From NCBI RefSeq assembly GCF_002976435.1, contig NZ_PUGF01000008.1, forward strand, positions 124,001 to 188,000: a DNA stretch of 64,000 nucleotides. Reading direction: 5' to 3'. Positions within the stretch are counted from its first letter, which is position 1. Every line of letters begins with the position of its first letter. The translations under genes and the position numbers were made by a program. Below the pieces are notes generated by a model that saw only the letters and a program-made list of their open reading frames with translations, had not been told where the DNA came from and searched no databases. Origin of the DNA: Solimicrobium silvestre. GTDB lineage: Bacteria; Pseudomonadota; Gammaproteobacteria; Burkholderiales; Burkholderiaceae_D. Positions 46,458-55,526 of the stretch are shown here, in pieces.

Positions 46458-47387
46458 TTACAAGGATCTCCAGGCGGCCAGCTTCGCCATATCAACACCA
46501 ATTCCGCCGCACACAATAATTAACGGGCGATGAAATTCATGTAAAACGGGCAGATTCTGATATGCCACCGCCAACGCGGCACCGCAAGCCGGTTCCACCA
46601 AGGTGTGCATGTCGTCGGCAAAGCGCCAGCAGGCATCTACCGCTTGTTTGTCTGACACGGTAACACTGTGGATAACATGGGAACGCGTTAATTCAAACGC
46701 ATGTTTGGCAACGCGTCTGGCTGCTAAGGTAGTGGCAATGGAAGTGATGGCTGGCAAGGTCACCAGTTCACCGGCTTGCACCGCCGCGTGAAAAGATGCG
46801 GCGCCTTCGGTTTCGACAGCAATTACCGGCACTGTTGATAAGCCATTGCGCTGCAAGCCTTGTACTACGCCGGACAATAAACCACCGCCACCGACTGAGC
46901 AAATTACCACATCAAATTCGGCCTGTTGCACTGCTTCATCGATCAAGGTGGCATTACCGTCCCAGATATCGGGATGATCAAATGGCGGGATATACACAGC
47001 ACCGTCCAGCTGGCTCATTTGCAGCGCGGCCTGATTAGTTTCATCCCATTGTGCGCCACTGACAATTAATTCAACGCCTATCGCACGAATAGCTGCCCGT
47101 ACGCTTTCCTGAGTCGCTTCCGGCACCAGAATGGTCGTTTTTACCGCCAATGCAGCACCTGCAATAGCCGCCGCAAATCCAGCATTACCACCGGACGGGC
47201 AAATCAAATGCCGCGCCCCGTTTGCTACCGCGCGCTGGCAAAGCAACCCGATGCCGCGCAACTTAAACGAGCCGGACGGCTGGTTGTTATCCATCTTCAA
47301 CCAGACCGATTTACCGAGCTCGCTAGAGAGCGGCCTATGCGCCAATAACGGCGTAGAGATATGCAGAGGCTGCATGCCGGTTTGCAT
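46458..47387 (-). CDS. PLP-dependent threonine/serine dehydratase-like enzyme
   Basis: A 309-residue fold-type II PLP enzyme. PLP-lysine lies in [13 protein letters not shown]; the glycine loop is [15 protein letters not shown]; a second glycine loop [16 protein letters not shown] binds the cofactor phosphate. The end has [13 protein letters not shown] with a Cys-binding residue typical of serine dehydratases that bind PLP via a Cys. The likely reaction is deamination of L-serine or L-threonine to a 2-oxo acid. RidA in the same cluster would process its enamine intermediate. It lies 2 bp after the isovaleryl-CoA dehydrogenase stop. Confidence 0.84.
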   Translation of the reverse strand: MQTGMQPLHISTPLLAHRPLSSELGKSVWLKMDNNQPSGSFKLRGIGLLCQRAVANGARHLICPSGGNAGFAAAIAGAALAVKTTILVPEATQESVRAAIRAIGVELIVSGAQWDETNQAALQMSQLDGAVYIPPFDHPDIWDGNATLIDEAVQQAEFDVVICSVGGGGLLSGVVQGLQRNGLSTVPVIAVETEGAASFHAAVQAGELVTLPAITSIATTLAARRVAKHAFELTRSHVIHSVTVSDKQAVDACWRFADDMHTLVEPACGAALAVAYQNLPVLHEFHRPLIIVCGGIGVDMAKLAAWRSL

Positions 47388-47389
47388 TT

Positions 47390-48574
47390 TTACTTAGTTT
47401 CAGCAAACAATTCACGGCCGATTAACATGCGGCGGATTTCGCTGGTACCTGCGCCGATTTCATACAACTTGGCATCGCGCCATAAACGGCCTACCGAGTA
47501 TTCATTGATATAACCATTGCCGCCCAAAATTTGAATCGCTTCGCCTGCCATCCAGGTAGCTTTTTCAGCCGAATACAAAATCGCGCCGGCAGCATCTTTA
47601 CGCAATGCGCGCACCGCTTCCGGATTTTTAGCGCGGTCACAGGCTTGACCAACAGCATAAACATACGCTTTACAAGCCATCATCGTCGAATACATATCTG
47701 CGATTTTACCTTGCATGAGTTGGAACTCACCGATCGGCTGACCGAACTGTTTACGATCATGGATATACGGCACAACCACGTCCATACAGGCTTGCATAAT
47801 ACCGAGCGGGCCGCCGGATAATACGGTGCGTTCAAAGTCCAAACCGGACATCAATACATTGACACCTTTGCCTAAGCCGCCCAGCACATTTTCAGCTGGC
47901 ACTTCGCAATCTTGAAACACCAATTCACCGGTGTGTGAACCGCGCATACCAAGCTTGTCGAGTTTTTGTGCAATCGAAAAACCAGGGAAGTTTTTTTCGA
48001 TCAAAAAGGCTGTCATTCCGCGTGGACCCGCTTCGAGGTCATTCTTCGCATAAACAACTAATACATCAGCGTCTGGGCCGTTGGTAATCCACATTTTGGT
48101 ACCGTTCAGTACCCAACGGTCACCCTTCCAATCAGCGCGTAATTTCATGCTAACTACGTCGGAGCCTGCGTTGGGTTCGGACATTGCTAATGCGCCGATG
48201 TGTTCGCCTGAAATCAACTTAGGCAAATACTTGGCTTTTTGTTCTGGAGTACCGTTACGATTAATCTGGTTCACGCACAAATTGGAATGTGCGCCGTAAG
48301 ACAGGCCGACCGAAGCAGAGGCGCGGGAGATTTCTTCCATCGCGATAATATGTGCCAGGTAGCCCATTTCAATGCCGCCGTCTTCTTCTTTGACGGTCAC
48401 ACCCAACACACCTAAATCGCCCATTTTTTTCCACAAGTCCATCGGAAATTGATCAGTTTTATCAATTTCCGCTGCGCGCGGTGCAATTTCTTTCGACGCA
48501 AATTGCTGTACTGATTCACGTAAGGCGGCGATATCTTCACCGTGGTCAAAGGTTAAACCGGGCAGATGTAACAT
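47390..48574 (-). CDS. liuA: Isovaleryl-CoA dehydrogenase
   Basis: A 394-residue acyl-CoA dehydrogenase. The start at 48574 ([25 protein letters not shown]) follows [24 protein letters not shown] binds FAD/substrate; [20 protein letters not shown] has the catalytic Glu shifted to helix G as in isovaleryl-CoA dehydrogenase; the C-terminal [18 protein letters not shown] has no Glu at the usual site. It oxidises isovaleryl-CoA to 3-methylcrotonyl-CoA and passes electrons to ETF. It is first in the liu operon after the regulator and a 28-bp palindromic operator. Confidence 0.95.
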   Translation of the reverse strand: MLHLPGLTFDHGEDIAALRESVQQFASKEIAPRAAEIDKTDQFPMDLWKKMGDLGVLGVTVKEEDGGIEMGYLAHIIAMEEISRASASVGLSYGAHSNLCVNQINRNGTPEQKAKYLPKLISGEHIGALAMSEPNAGSDVVSMKLRADWKGDRWVLNGTKMWITNGPDADVLVVYAKNDLEAGPRGMTAFLIEKNFPGFSIAQKLDKLGMRGSHTGELVFQDCEVPAENVLGGLGKGVNVLMSGLDFERTVLSGGPLGIMQACMDVVVPYIHDRKQFGQPIGEFQLMQGKIADMYSTMMACKAYVYAVGQACDRAKNPEAVRALRKDAAGAILYSAEKATWMAGEAIQILGGNGYINEYSVGRLWRDAKLYEIGAGTSEIRRMLIGRELFAETK

Positions 48575-48640
48575 GGATTCCTCGCTATGCTGTTTGTTGT
48601 GTTGGCTGTGCTTAAATATGTAGCTGCAAAATGATAACCT

Positions 48641-48668
48641 CAATTGACGTTAACGTAAACGTCAATTG
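48641..48668. promoter_or_regulatory. LiuR operator palindrome
   Basis: Perfect 11-bp arms CAATTGACGTT and AACGTCAATTG flank the 6-bp centre AACGTA, 28 bp in all. It lies 67 nt before the liuA ATG and 14 bp after the liuR stop. Known LiuR (MerR family) operators in proteobacteria are palindromes rich in ACGT and TTGACG-like half-sites, so this is the likely LiuR site for liuA. Confidence 0.82.
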
Positions 48669-48681
48669 AAGTCATAGCTTT

Positions 48682-49167
48682 TTAACTACGAATAACTATT
48701 GCCTTTGGCTTGATGTTTATTTCTGGCTTATTTTCTAACTTAGTTTCTGACTTCGATTCGGTTTTCAACTCAGCTTTCAAGATTCGCTGGCACTCTTCTT
48801 CGTGCGCGCTGATTTCGGTCAGCAATACATCAATATCTTCTTGTTGCTGCTCCAAAGCAGCGCGATGTTGCGCCAATACAGCAATAAAACGTTGTAATTG
48901 TGGCTCGGTATCTTTAGGCGAGCTGTACATGTCGACCAGACTCTTAATGTCAGATAATGACAACCCAAGTCGTTTGCCACGTAAAGTGAGCTTTAAATGT
49001 GTACGTTCACGCGCTGTATAGACACGATTTCGTCCGCCCGGGCCTTCCCGCTGCGGACTTAATAGACCTTGATCTTCATAGAAACGTATCGCACGCGGTG
49101 TAATATCAAACTCGCGCGATAATTCGGTGATGGTGTAGGTAATGGCGGGTTTAGTTAATGGCAACAC
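48682..49167 (-). CDS. liuR: MerR-family regulator of leucine/branched-chain catabolism
   Basis: A 161-residue MerR-type regulator with a GTG start (49167). The winged helix-turn-helix YTITELSREFDITPRAIRFYEDQGLLSPQREGPGGRNRVYTARERTHLKL is followed by a long coiled-coil dimerisation helix (about residues 75-130) and a Lys/Glu-rich tail (KTESKSETKLENKPEINIKP), a low-complexity end. It lacks the Cys metal ligands of metal-sensing MerR proteins, fitting an acyl-CoA sensor. It is directly upstream of liuA, and its operator candidate is at 48641-48668. It probably controls the liu genes. Confidence 0.9.
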   Translation of the reverse strand: MLPLTKPAITYTITELSREFDITPRAIRFYEDQGLLSPQREGPGGRNRVYTARERTHLKLTLRGKRLGLSLSDIKSLVDMYSSPKDTEPQLQRFIAVLAQHRAALEQQQEDIDVLLTEISAHEEECQRILKAELKTESKSETKLENKPEINIKPKAIVIRS

Positions 49168-49228
49168 GGTATTTTCTCTGAAACTGGGGTTAATAATAAT
49201 GAAAAATCATGGACTTGCACACCAATTG

Positions 49229-49294
49229 GTAGGGGCGCCCCTTGTGGGTGCCCTTCGTTAATCAACGACGGGCGCCCATAAAGGACGCCCCTAC
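49229..49294. repeat. Complete 66-bp palindromic repeat
   Basis: Ends GTAGGGGCG and CGCCCCTAC; further inward GGGTGCCC pairs with GGGCGCCC; the centre is near TTAATCAA. The two arms agree along most of their length. A half copy is at 28858-28896 and a remnant at 37645-37660. It lies between the liuR start and the MBL hydrolase gene. Confidence 0.8.
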
Positions 49295-49297
49295 TGG

Positions 49298-49312
49298 TTA
49301 ACGTTCACGTAA
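49298..49312. promoter_or_regulatory. Possible second LiuR-like site
   Basis: TTAACGTTCACGTAA is an imperfect relative of the operator centre at 48641. It is 54 bp before the metallo-hydrolase start and could serve that gene or liuR. The match is weak. Confidence 0.35.
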
Positions 49313-49365
49313 GGTATATTGTATGGCATATTGCAACAGCTTGAATTCTCTATTTTAAGGTCGCC

Positions 49366-50406
49366 ATGAATCCGCTAGAAACCCAACTCAGCTATCCGTT
49401 TGAAGACACGCTCCCCAAGCCGGGCGATATACAACGCGTTTGCGCTGGCGTGTATTGGCTACCGATGGGCCTGCCGTTTGCGCTTAACCATATTAATTTG
49501 TGGCTGCTGGAAGACGATAACGGCTGGACGATTATTGACTGCGGAATTTCTAATGATGACACCAAGGCGAATTGGGAAATTATTTTCGCACTGCATTTAA
49601 ATGGCAAGCCAGTCACCCGCGTAATTGCTACGCATTGCCATCCCGACCATCTTGGTTTGGCTGATTGGCTGTGCGAACGCTGGCAAGTTTCGCTTTGGAT
49701 GAGTGCCGGTGAATACAGTTTTGGACGCATGATGCAAGCGGGTTTAAGCGGGGTTGAGGGTTCATCTACCGTGCCGCATTTTCAGCGCCACGGCGTAACA
49801 GATCCGGCTTTAGTTGAGCAGTTATTAGGTCGTAAAAATTATTACCCCACCTTAGTTCCCAGCGTGCCAACGGCTTATGTACGCATGCAGGAACATCAAC
49901 TTATCCACATTGGTGCGCATCATTGGCGTGTGATTACCGGCTTTGGCCATTCGCCTGAACATGTTTCTTTATATTGCGATGAACTTAGATGTCTGATTTC
50001 CGGCGACATGTTATTGCCGCGTATTTCTACCAATGTCTCGGTTTGGGCAATAGAGCCGTATGCTAATCCGGTGCAGCAATTTTTGGATTCGCTGGATAAA
50101 TACTGCGACCTTGAATCCGACACCCTGGTGCTACCTTCGCATGGCAAACCGTTTAAAGGCATTCATATCCGGGTGCAACAATTGATTGATCATCACCATG
50201 CGCGCCTGGCCGAAGTGTTGGTGGCCTGCGTTACCCCGCAAAGTGCCAATGATATTGTGCCGATCATGTTTCTGCGGCCTTTAGATACACATCAACTGAC
50301 GTTTGCGCTGGGCGAAGCGTTGGCGCATTTGCACCTGTTATGGTTTGCGGGAAAACTACAACGGAAGCTGGGTGAAGATGGGATTTATCGGTTTGTACGG
50401 AGTTAG
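49366..50406 (+). CDS. Metallo-beta-lactamase-fold hydrolase
   Basis: A 346-residue MBL-fold protein. The metal motif is in ATHCHPDHLGLADWL (HxHxDH); FGHSPEHVSLYCDELRCLISGDMLLPRIS supplies the further His and Asp; VLPSHGKPF the last His. After the MBL domain there is a C-terminal helical extension of about 80 residues (HARLAEVLVACVTPQSANDIVPIMFLRPLD). Many of these proteins are thioesterases or glyoxalase II relatives. Its location divergent from liuR suggests a place in acyl-CoA catabolism, but the substrate is unknown. Confidence 0.83.
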   Translation: MNPLETQLSYPFEDTLPKPGDIQRVCAGVYWLPMGLPFALNHINLWLLEDDNGWTIIDCGISNDDTKANWEIIFALHLNGKPVTRVIATHCHPDHLGLADWLCERWQVSLWMSAGEYSFGRMMQAGLSGVEGSSTVPHFQRHGVTDPALVEQLLGRKNYYPTLVPSVPTAYVRMQEHQLIHIGAHHWRVITGFGHSPEHVSLYCDELRCLISGDMLLPRISTNVSVWAIEPYANPVQQFLDSLDKYCDLESDTLVLPSHGKPFKGIHIRVQQLIDHHHARLAEVLVACVTPQSANDIVPIMFLRPLDTHQLTFALGEALAHLHLLWFAGKLQRKLGEDGIYRFVRS

Positions 50407-50715
50407 TTTTTATTTTTTAATATACTGGGGCATATAAATAATTTTTATTCATTATTAGCTAATAAACACATTAAATTTACTACATACTAGTAAAAAAATT
50501 ATTCTTTATCCCCTTAAAACCTATTAGATACGTTAACTATTTTCAAAAATAGGGGAGGGTATAGGAGAAACCTCCCCTTATCTGATTTTCAGCCCGAATT
50601 CAAGAAAAATTCGCCTCTGCGCTGAAAATATATATCCACAAATTCCTTAAATAAACCGCGCTAAGTTGCCGTTAAAGAGTAAATCATCGGCGAAATGGTG
50701 ATTTAAGGAACCGTC
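50407..50715. other. AT-rich intergenic with two hairpins
   Basis: A 309-bp gap between the MBL hydrolase gene and the pilin-like mini-gene. Hairpin one: AGGGGAGG (50551-50558) with CCTCCCCT (50571-50578), possibly a terminator for the hydrolase. Hairpin two: TTTTCAGC (50586-50593) with GCTGAAAA (50621-50628), with inner CGAATT/AATTCG. No further gene is visible. Confidence 0.65.
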
Positions 50716-51012
50716 ATGTGCATACATCAACAACTGCCGTTTTTATTGCTTTTTGCGTCAACCCTATGCGTCGCCTCAGATGGCGTTATCCGGTTTACCG
50801 GACGCATTGTTGAACCAACGTGTATTGTACAAACGGAAACCTTACCAGCGCCCCGTTTAAATGCTTGCTCCGTTCATGTAGCGCTCAGCACTTCCGTTGA
50901 TAGCGTGATCATCACGCCAGAATCACACATGCTCGTCTGGCGCGCCAATGACGTAACAAAACAAGACCTTCCAGTGAATCACTGGAAAATTATCCGGGTA
51001 AATTATTTATAA
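50716..51012 (+). CDS. Pilin-like mini-protein (fimbrial subunit N-terminus)
   Basis: A 98-residue protein with a good AAGGA ribosome-binding site 6 nt before ATG and a signal peptide (cleavage near LCVAS). The mature start DGVIRFTGRIVEPTCIVQTE matches the N-terminal donor strand and first Cys of type 1 fimbrial subunits; a second Cys (NACSVHVAL) is placed to form the usual disulfide. A full pilin domain has about 150 mature residues; this has only about 77 and ends WKIIRVNYL. It may be a truncated pilin, a minor adaptor or an assembly inhibitor. It is convergent with the adhesin gene and overlaps its end by 10 bp. Confidence 0.65.
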   Translation: MCIHQQLPFLLLFASTLCVASDGVIRFTGRIVEPTCIVQTETLPAPRLNACSVHVALSTSVDSVIITPESHMLVWRANDVTKQDLPVNHWKIIRVNYL

Positions 51013-52031
51013 ATAATAGTAAAGGTCGCCGACGAATTGGCGGTACCAGCCGTCACCGTTCCAGTGCGAATGTAGTGCGCATAAAACGGGAAATTATACG
51101 TGCCATTCTCCCCCGTTCCTAAAGTAACTTGATTGGGATAAGGCGGAACAAAAGTAGCTACTGGATTGACGCTCGGATCTGCCGCATAGCTCACGATAGC
51201 TCCGTTATAGGTAATTTGCACACCCAACCCAGTTGCCGTTGAACTTGCACTGAGCGGTAAAGTATTGCTCGTATTTGCGGAGTTGGTCGCGTCCGTAAGT
51301 ACCGTCGACATGGTTGTGGTGGTGACTCCTGGACCTCCGGAGCAGACTAGCTGAATATTAAAAGGCATTGGTGGCGAGGTTGAGCCTATGGCTGGAAAAT
51401 GATTTATAGCGAAATTGCCCAACGCAACGTTGATGGTGGTGCTGGTCACAACACAGGTTGGTTGAGTCAAACCAACGATGGTGACTCCGGTTAATGCAAT
51501 CGGGAAAATCGAGTAATTAGCCTGTGTTGGTATAACATAATTCCCCACGGTTCCAGATAAAGTGCCGCCGGTTGTAATTGGACCTGTTTTAACCAGCTGA
51601 AGTGTCACCTCAGCTGAGGCGGTACTAGAATAAGATGTTGATGATGCAACAGTTACTGCGGCGGGCCAAAGATTATCATTGGCGCTGCCGGTGTTATGAA
51701 TTTCCATGCCGATACCCGGAATGCTGGTGGGATAGACATTTGCTGTTGCCGTCCCTATTCCCTGATAAAGCAAACCTGTAAATGCAGCGGTGCAAGTGAC
51801 GGTGAAGTTCCCAGTGTTTCCAGTGAATGTACCTGTATAAAGAACCGTACCATTTGCAACCGGTAATCCATTGGTCTGATAAGGATTAATAGAAATGGTA
51901 CCTGGTGCCGTAATGAATTTCGTTCCAGCTACTGGGTTTTGCGAACAACTAGCAAATGCCTGCCATGAAGTCAGTAATAACATCAACATGCAAATTTTAA
52001 TCAAACTAAATCGCCATACTCTTTTCAACAT
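51003..52031 (-). CDS. Fimbrial tip adhesin-like protein
   Basis: A 342-residue secreted protein with a signal peptide (LIKICMLMLLLTSWQAFA). The start at 52031 (MLKRVWRFS) follows AGGAAA. The mature part has an N-terminal Cys-containing domain (SCSQNPVAGTKF) of roughly 180 residues, then a pilin-like C-terminal domain (QPTCVVTSTTINVALGNFAINHFP, then GVQITYNGA, ending TATFTIIYK-like strand). This two-domain layout is that of FimH-type tip adhesins. It is the last gene of the chaperone-usher operon. The binding target is unknown. Confidence 0.82.
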   Translation of the reverse strand: MLKRVWRFSLIKICMLMLLLTSWQAFASCSQNPVAGTKFITAPGTISINPYQTNGLPVANGTVLYTGTFTGNTGNFTVTCTAAFTGLLYQGIGTATANVYPTSIPGIGMEIHNTGSANDNLWPAAVTVASSTSYSSTASAEVTLQLVKTGPITTGGTLSGTVGNYVIPTQANYSIFPIALTGVTIVGLTQPTCVVTSTTINVALGNFAINHFPAIGSTSPPMPFNIQLVCSGGPGVTTTTMSTVLTDATNSANTSNTLPLSASSTATGLGVQITYNGAIVSYAADPSVNPVATFVPPYPNQVTLGTGENGTYNFPFYAHYIRTGTVTAGTANSSATFTIIYK

Positions 52032-52045
52032 AATCTGATTTCCTA

Positions 52046-54697
52046 TTACTTGGTGCTCACCATTTGCACATCGGATAAGCAACTTACGGTTAACTGCTGG
52101 AAAGGCAACTCATTTTCTGACTCTGCTTCTGCTGGCATGGTGTAGCTGGCAATACACTGCTGCTCTCTTCCCGCGCCCCATTTGACGGTGAGTCGCCCCT
52201 TGTCGGTCAGTTTGCGATTAAAGAACCGCCCACCTTGCGCCAACATACCAATTTCTTTGCCAGCTTCATCAAGTACTGTGGCACCAAGCGGTGGTGCCCT
52301 GCCATCCACAAGATTAATGGTCATTAATACAGCACGTCCTATTGTCGTTGAATATTTAAGCAACACAATAGCTCCAGCACGCGGCGCAATTTGTTGGGAT
52401 GTCGTATCCAACTCCACGTTCATCCCACTACCTTTAGGATCAATAATGACGTCATTATTACTATAGGGAATCAAAAATGGAATTACGGCATAACCATCGC
52501 GATTAATCTTACCGCCATTGGCATTAATCACCGATGCACCTTCTGCTCCGGGCGCATACACAATACCAATTGTTTCACCCAAACTCGGCGCTAAAATTAA
52601 ACCACCTTGATGCAATATCAGAGCACCACTAGCACTGATAGCCGATTGCCTGCCTTCTCCCGCGCTGTAAGATGCAGAGAGTTGACCGTATTGAGCAGCG
52701 TATTGCAGGCCTGCACCGACGATATTAGTACTATTAGTCGATGTTGAATTAGAACTAACGTAATTGTTATAAGCGTTATAGCTAAACCGATTGTTTTCGC
52801 CGACAGTACCATTCAATGCCACTTGCTCGGTTGTTTGATTATCGCCATGGCTTGCCGTAACTGACAAGGTTGGACGATGCATGAACGCTTCATTTCCCAA
52901 CGGCAAACTAAAACTTACGGTGAACAGATTATGATAAATACCGGTTGCGTCAATTGTGCGTCCCAACGAAGCACCAAAAGTTCCCCAAGGGCGAGTATTT
53001 GAATATCCCGCCTGATAACTCACTGCACTTGGTGCTCCATTCCAATAATTTTGCGCAGTTCCATTCAAATACACGCTACCAAATCGCTCGCTAATCGGCT
53101 GGCTAAAACTAACTTGGAAGCTATTTTCCGGTAAAAGTAATGGCGATGTTATACCGGTCACTTCTTGTTCTACATGTAATAGTGCGGCGTTGCTCAGGGT
53201 AAGAAAATCACCGCTTGAATAACGATACGCCGCCAAGCCAAAATTGGTATGTGTTTGCTCCAGCACCTTGCTATAACTAAGACGCCAACTTCTACCCAGC
53301 AGCGTACTGTCTTGCGGAGCCTGCTTTGTTACTGATCTCGTCAAATCTACACCGATGGCACCCAAACTAGTATTTAGTGCCATACCTAATTGTGCGGAAC
53401 TATAGTATTCAGCAGCAATACCGCCAGCGTAAGCAGTTATCCCGTGCCCTAACCCGTGTTGATAAATTACCTCAGAAAATATCGGCGCATCTTGTGAAGT
53501 AACATTGAGAAGCTTCCCAATTACAGCGCTGTATCTGCTTGCGCCAGGGCGTAGCAAAAGTACGCCAGCGGAATAGGGAACCGTGAATTGCTTTTGCCGG
53601 CCATCGGCCTCGGTTACGGTTACCACAAAATCACCGCTAGAACCGCTGTTGTACATATCGTCGATCTTAAATTCGCCTGGCGGTACATTTGTCTCGAAAA
53701 TGACATTACCACCTTGGCGCACAGTCACTTTGGCGTTGGTTTCAGCCACTCCATGGATCACTGGGGCATAACCGCGTTGTGATTCGGGCAGCATACGGTC
53801 ATCACTAGCGATCTGCACACCTTGGAATGACACGCTATCAAACAAATCACCATTTGAATAAGAGTCGCCGATAGTTAATTGCGACTTTAGGCTAGTAATA
53901 TCATGCTGTAAATAACTACTATTGAGTTGCCAATGCCCGTTTTGTTGCGCAGTTTCAGTACTATTTGTACTGGTGTTAGTGCTATAGCTTCCGTTATATC
54001 GGTAACGCCAACCGTCAACATTGATCCCCAAGTTAATACCGGCGTAAAACAGATTGCTATCTATCTGACCGTTACTACTGTGGAACGAATTTAAGTTATA
54101 AGAAAAGAACCCTGCATCGATACCCTTATCCCAGTCGTCTGGGGACACATAACCGCGTGAAATATGGCTTAGATAGAGTTGTGGAATACTCAAAGACAAA
54201 CGTAAATCAGATGAATCAAAATCGACCATGGCGGCCGGAATTTTTTTCTCTACATCAAAACACTTTTCACCATCAGATACACTTGGATCTTCCGGCGTTG
54301 GAAGTGTAGAAAACTCAACACCCATTTGTACCAACAGCCCCTTCGTCACACATAATTCAGCCTGATCTTTGCCTGGAATGGCGATAATTTCAATATCACG
54401 TCGTCCCAACCATTGCTGATTGATATAAACGTCGACGCGATATTTTCCTGGCAATGTTGGGTTTCCGTGAGTAAATTGCGAAACATCAATTTTATTTCCA
54501 ATACCGCCTGCCAACATTGACGAATCAAATCCTCCATATAATGCAGTTGAAGCTGATTCAACCGTCGCACCATTGGACGAATTGTTATTCAAACCAGTTC
54601 CCATTGCCATGCATGCATTGCTCACAGCAACAGTTAGCACTAAAAGCGCTAACTGTCTGCTCAGCAAAGTAGCTAATGTGGCGAGGCAATTATCCAT
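52046..54697 (-). CDS. Outer-membrane fimbrial usher (FimD/PapC family)
   Basis: An 883-residue usher. A signal peptide ends near VSNACMAM. The N-terminal chaperone-binding domain (ASTALYGGFDSSMLAGGIGNKIDVSQFTHGNPTLPGKYRVDVYINQQWLG), beta-barrel (SYSKVLEQ and repeated Tyr/Asn-rich strands), plug domain and C-terminal domains (PRAGAIVLLKYSTTIGRAVLMTINLVDGRAPPLGATVLDEAGKEIGMLAQGGRFFNRKL) are in order. It assembles and exports pilus subunits. It begins 30 bp after the chaperone gene. Confidence 0.95.
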   Translation of the reverse strand: MDNCLATLATLLSRQLALLVLTVAVSNACMAMGTGLNNNSSNGATVESASTALYGGFDSSMLAGGIGNKIDVSQFTHGNPTLPGKYRVDVYINQQWLGRRDIEIIAIPGKDQAELCVTKGLLVQMGVEFSTLPTPEDPSVSDGEKCFDVEKKIPAAMVDFDSSDLRLSLSIPQLYLSHISRGYVSPDDWDKGIDAGFFSYNLNSFHSSNGQIDSNLFYAGINLGINVDGWRYRYNGSYSTNTSTNSTETAQQNGHWQLNSSYLQHDITSLKSQLTIGDSYSNGDLFDSVSFQGVQIASDDRMLPESQRGYAPVIHGVAETNAKVTVRQGGNVIFETNVPPGEFKIDDMYNSGSSGDFVVTVTEADGRQKQFTVPYSAGVLLLRPGASRYSAVIGKLLNVTSQDAPIFSEVIYQHGLGHGITAYAGGIAAEYYSSAQLGMALNTSLGAIGVDLTRSVTKQAPQDSTLLGRSWRLSYSKVLEQTHTNFGLAAYRYSSGDFLTLSNAALLHVEQEVTGITSPLLLPENSFQVSFSQPISERFGSVYLNGTAQNYWNGAPSAVSYQAGYSNTRPWGTFGASLGRTIDATGIYHNLFTVSFSLPLGNEAFMHRPTLSVTASHGDNQTTEQVALNGTVGENNRFSYNAYNNYVSSNSTSTNSTNIVGAGLQYAAQYGQLSASYSAGEGRQSAISASGALILHQGGLILAPSLGETIGIVYAPGAEGASVINANGGKINRDGYAVIPFLIPYSNNDVIIDPKGSGMNVELDTTSQQIAPRAGAIVLLKYSTTIGRAVLMTINLVDGRAPPLGATVLDEAGKEIGMLAQGGRFFNRKLTDKGRLTVKWGAGREQQCIASYTMPAEAESENELPFQQLTVSCLSDVQMVSTK

Positions 54698-54727
54698 GGC
54701 AAGGAAGTCGTTTTTTCACTTAGCGAA

Positions 54728-55465
54728 TTACTGTAGCAAGCTGACGCTGTGCTCTACGATTCCACCAAAATCATTCACCGTTAAGTAATTTAATTTGACG
54801 GGTTCAGTTGGGATTTTTTTTAATTCTTTGATAGGAAAATCTAAGCTAGTTCCTGGAGCCAACATTTCGGTAGATGCCTCATAACTTTTATCGCCAAAAA
54901 TCAATGTTGTCGAACCCAATGACACGTGAAAAGCACTGTCATTGGTGGCATGCAGCACTAGCCCATCTGGCTTTTGAACTAATTCCCAATGGATTTGCGC
55001 AGCGGCCTCAACGGGAGTACCGGGCAAATTTTTGGGTCTGAAAAATAGTTTTATCCGGCTACGGATCGCCAACTGCATATAATTTGCGTCGTCGTCTTTT
55101 TTTGCTATCGGCATTGGAGGAACATCAAGAACATTCACCCAAAATACCGATTCTTTATCTTGCGGCAAAGGTTCATGAGTATAAACAATACGCACCGTTT
55201 GCCCTTTGTTGGAATCCACCCTGAATATTGGTGGAGTCGCGATAAAAGGGGATTTACCATTATCTGGTGTCGATCTTGCATCACCAGAATCCAACCATAC
55301 TTGCACCAAAGAAGGTTGTGCTGTGGCGTTGTTCAACCTGAGCGTCACCTCTTTATCACTTGCGTCATAGATGACACGCGTACCGTTAATCACAATATTG
55401 GCATGAGTCTGAGCTGTAAACAACATGACCGCACAAAAGATAAGATGGTTAATTTTACGGCACAT
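54728..55465 (-). CDS. Periplasmic fimbrial chaperone (PapD/FimC family)
   Basis: A 245-residue chaperone from the start at 55465 (MCRKINHLIFCAVMLFTAQTHA, a signal peptide). An alternative start is at 55492; neither has a good ribosome-binding site. The PapD fold shows NIVINGTRVIYDASDKEVTLRLNNATAQPSLVQVWLD, FIATPPIFRVDSNKGQTVRIVYTHEPLPQDKESVFWVNVLDVPP, and the C-terminal MQLAIRSRIKLFFRPKNLPG with conserved Arg/Lys for subunit binding. It delivers subunits to the usher. A terminator-like structure separates it from the pilin gene. Confidence 0.92.
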   Translation of the reverse strand: MCRKINHLIFCAVMLFTAQTHANIVINGTRVIYDASDKEVTLRLNNATAQPSLVQVWLDSGDARSTPDNGKSPFIATPPIFRVDSNKGQTVRIVYTHEPLPQDKESVFWVNVLDVPPMPIAKKDDDANYMQLAIRSRIKLFFRPKNLPGTPVEAAAQIHWELVQKPDGLVLHATNDSAFHVSLGSTTLIFGDKSYEASTEMLAPGTSLDFPIKELKKIPTEPVKLNYLTVNDFGGIVEHSVSLLQ

Positions 55466-55497
55466 AGTTTTTGTGTTTCTGATAAGTAACATTTTTT

Positions 55498-55522
55498 AAA
55501 AAAAGGCCATCGAAATGACCTT
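55498..55522 (-). terminator. Terminator/attenuator between pilin and chaperone genes
   Basis: AAGGCCAT and ATGACCTT (one mismatch) pair around CGAA; on the minus strand the stem is followed by seven T (55498-55504). It lies between the pilin stop and the chaperone start, so it can reduce transcription of the downstream genes relative to the pilin. Confidence 0.78.
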
Positions 55523-55526
55523 ATCG

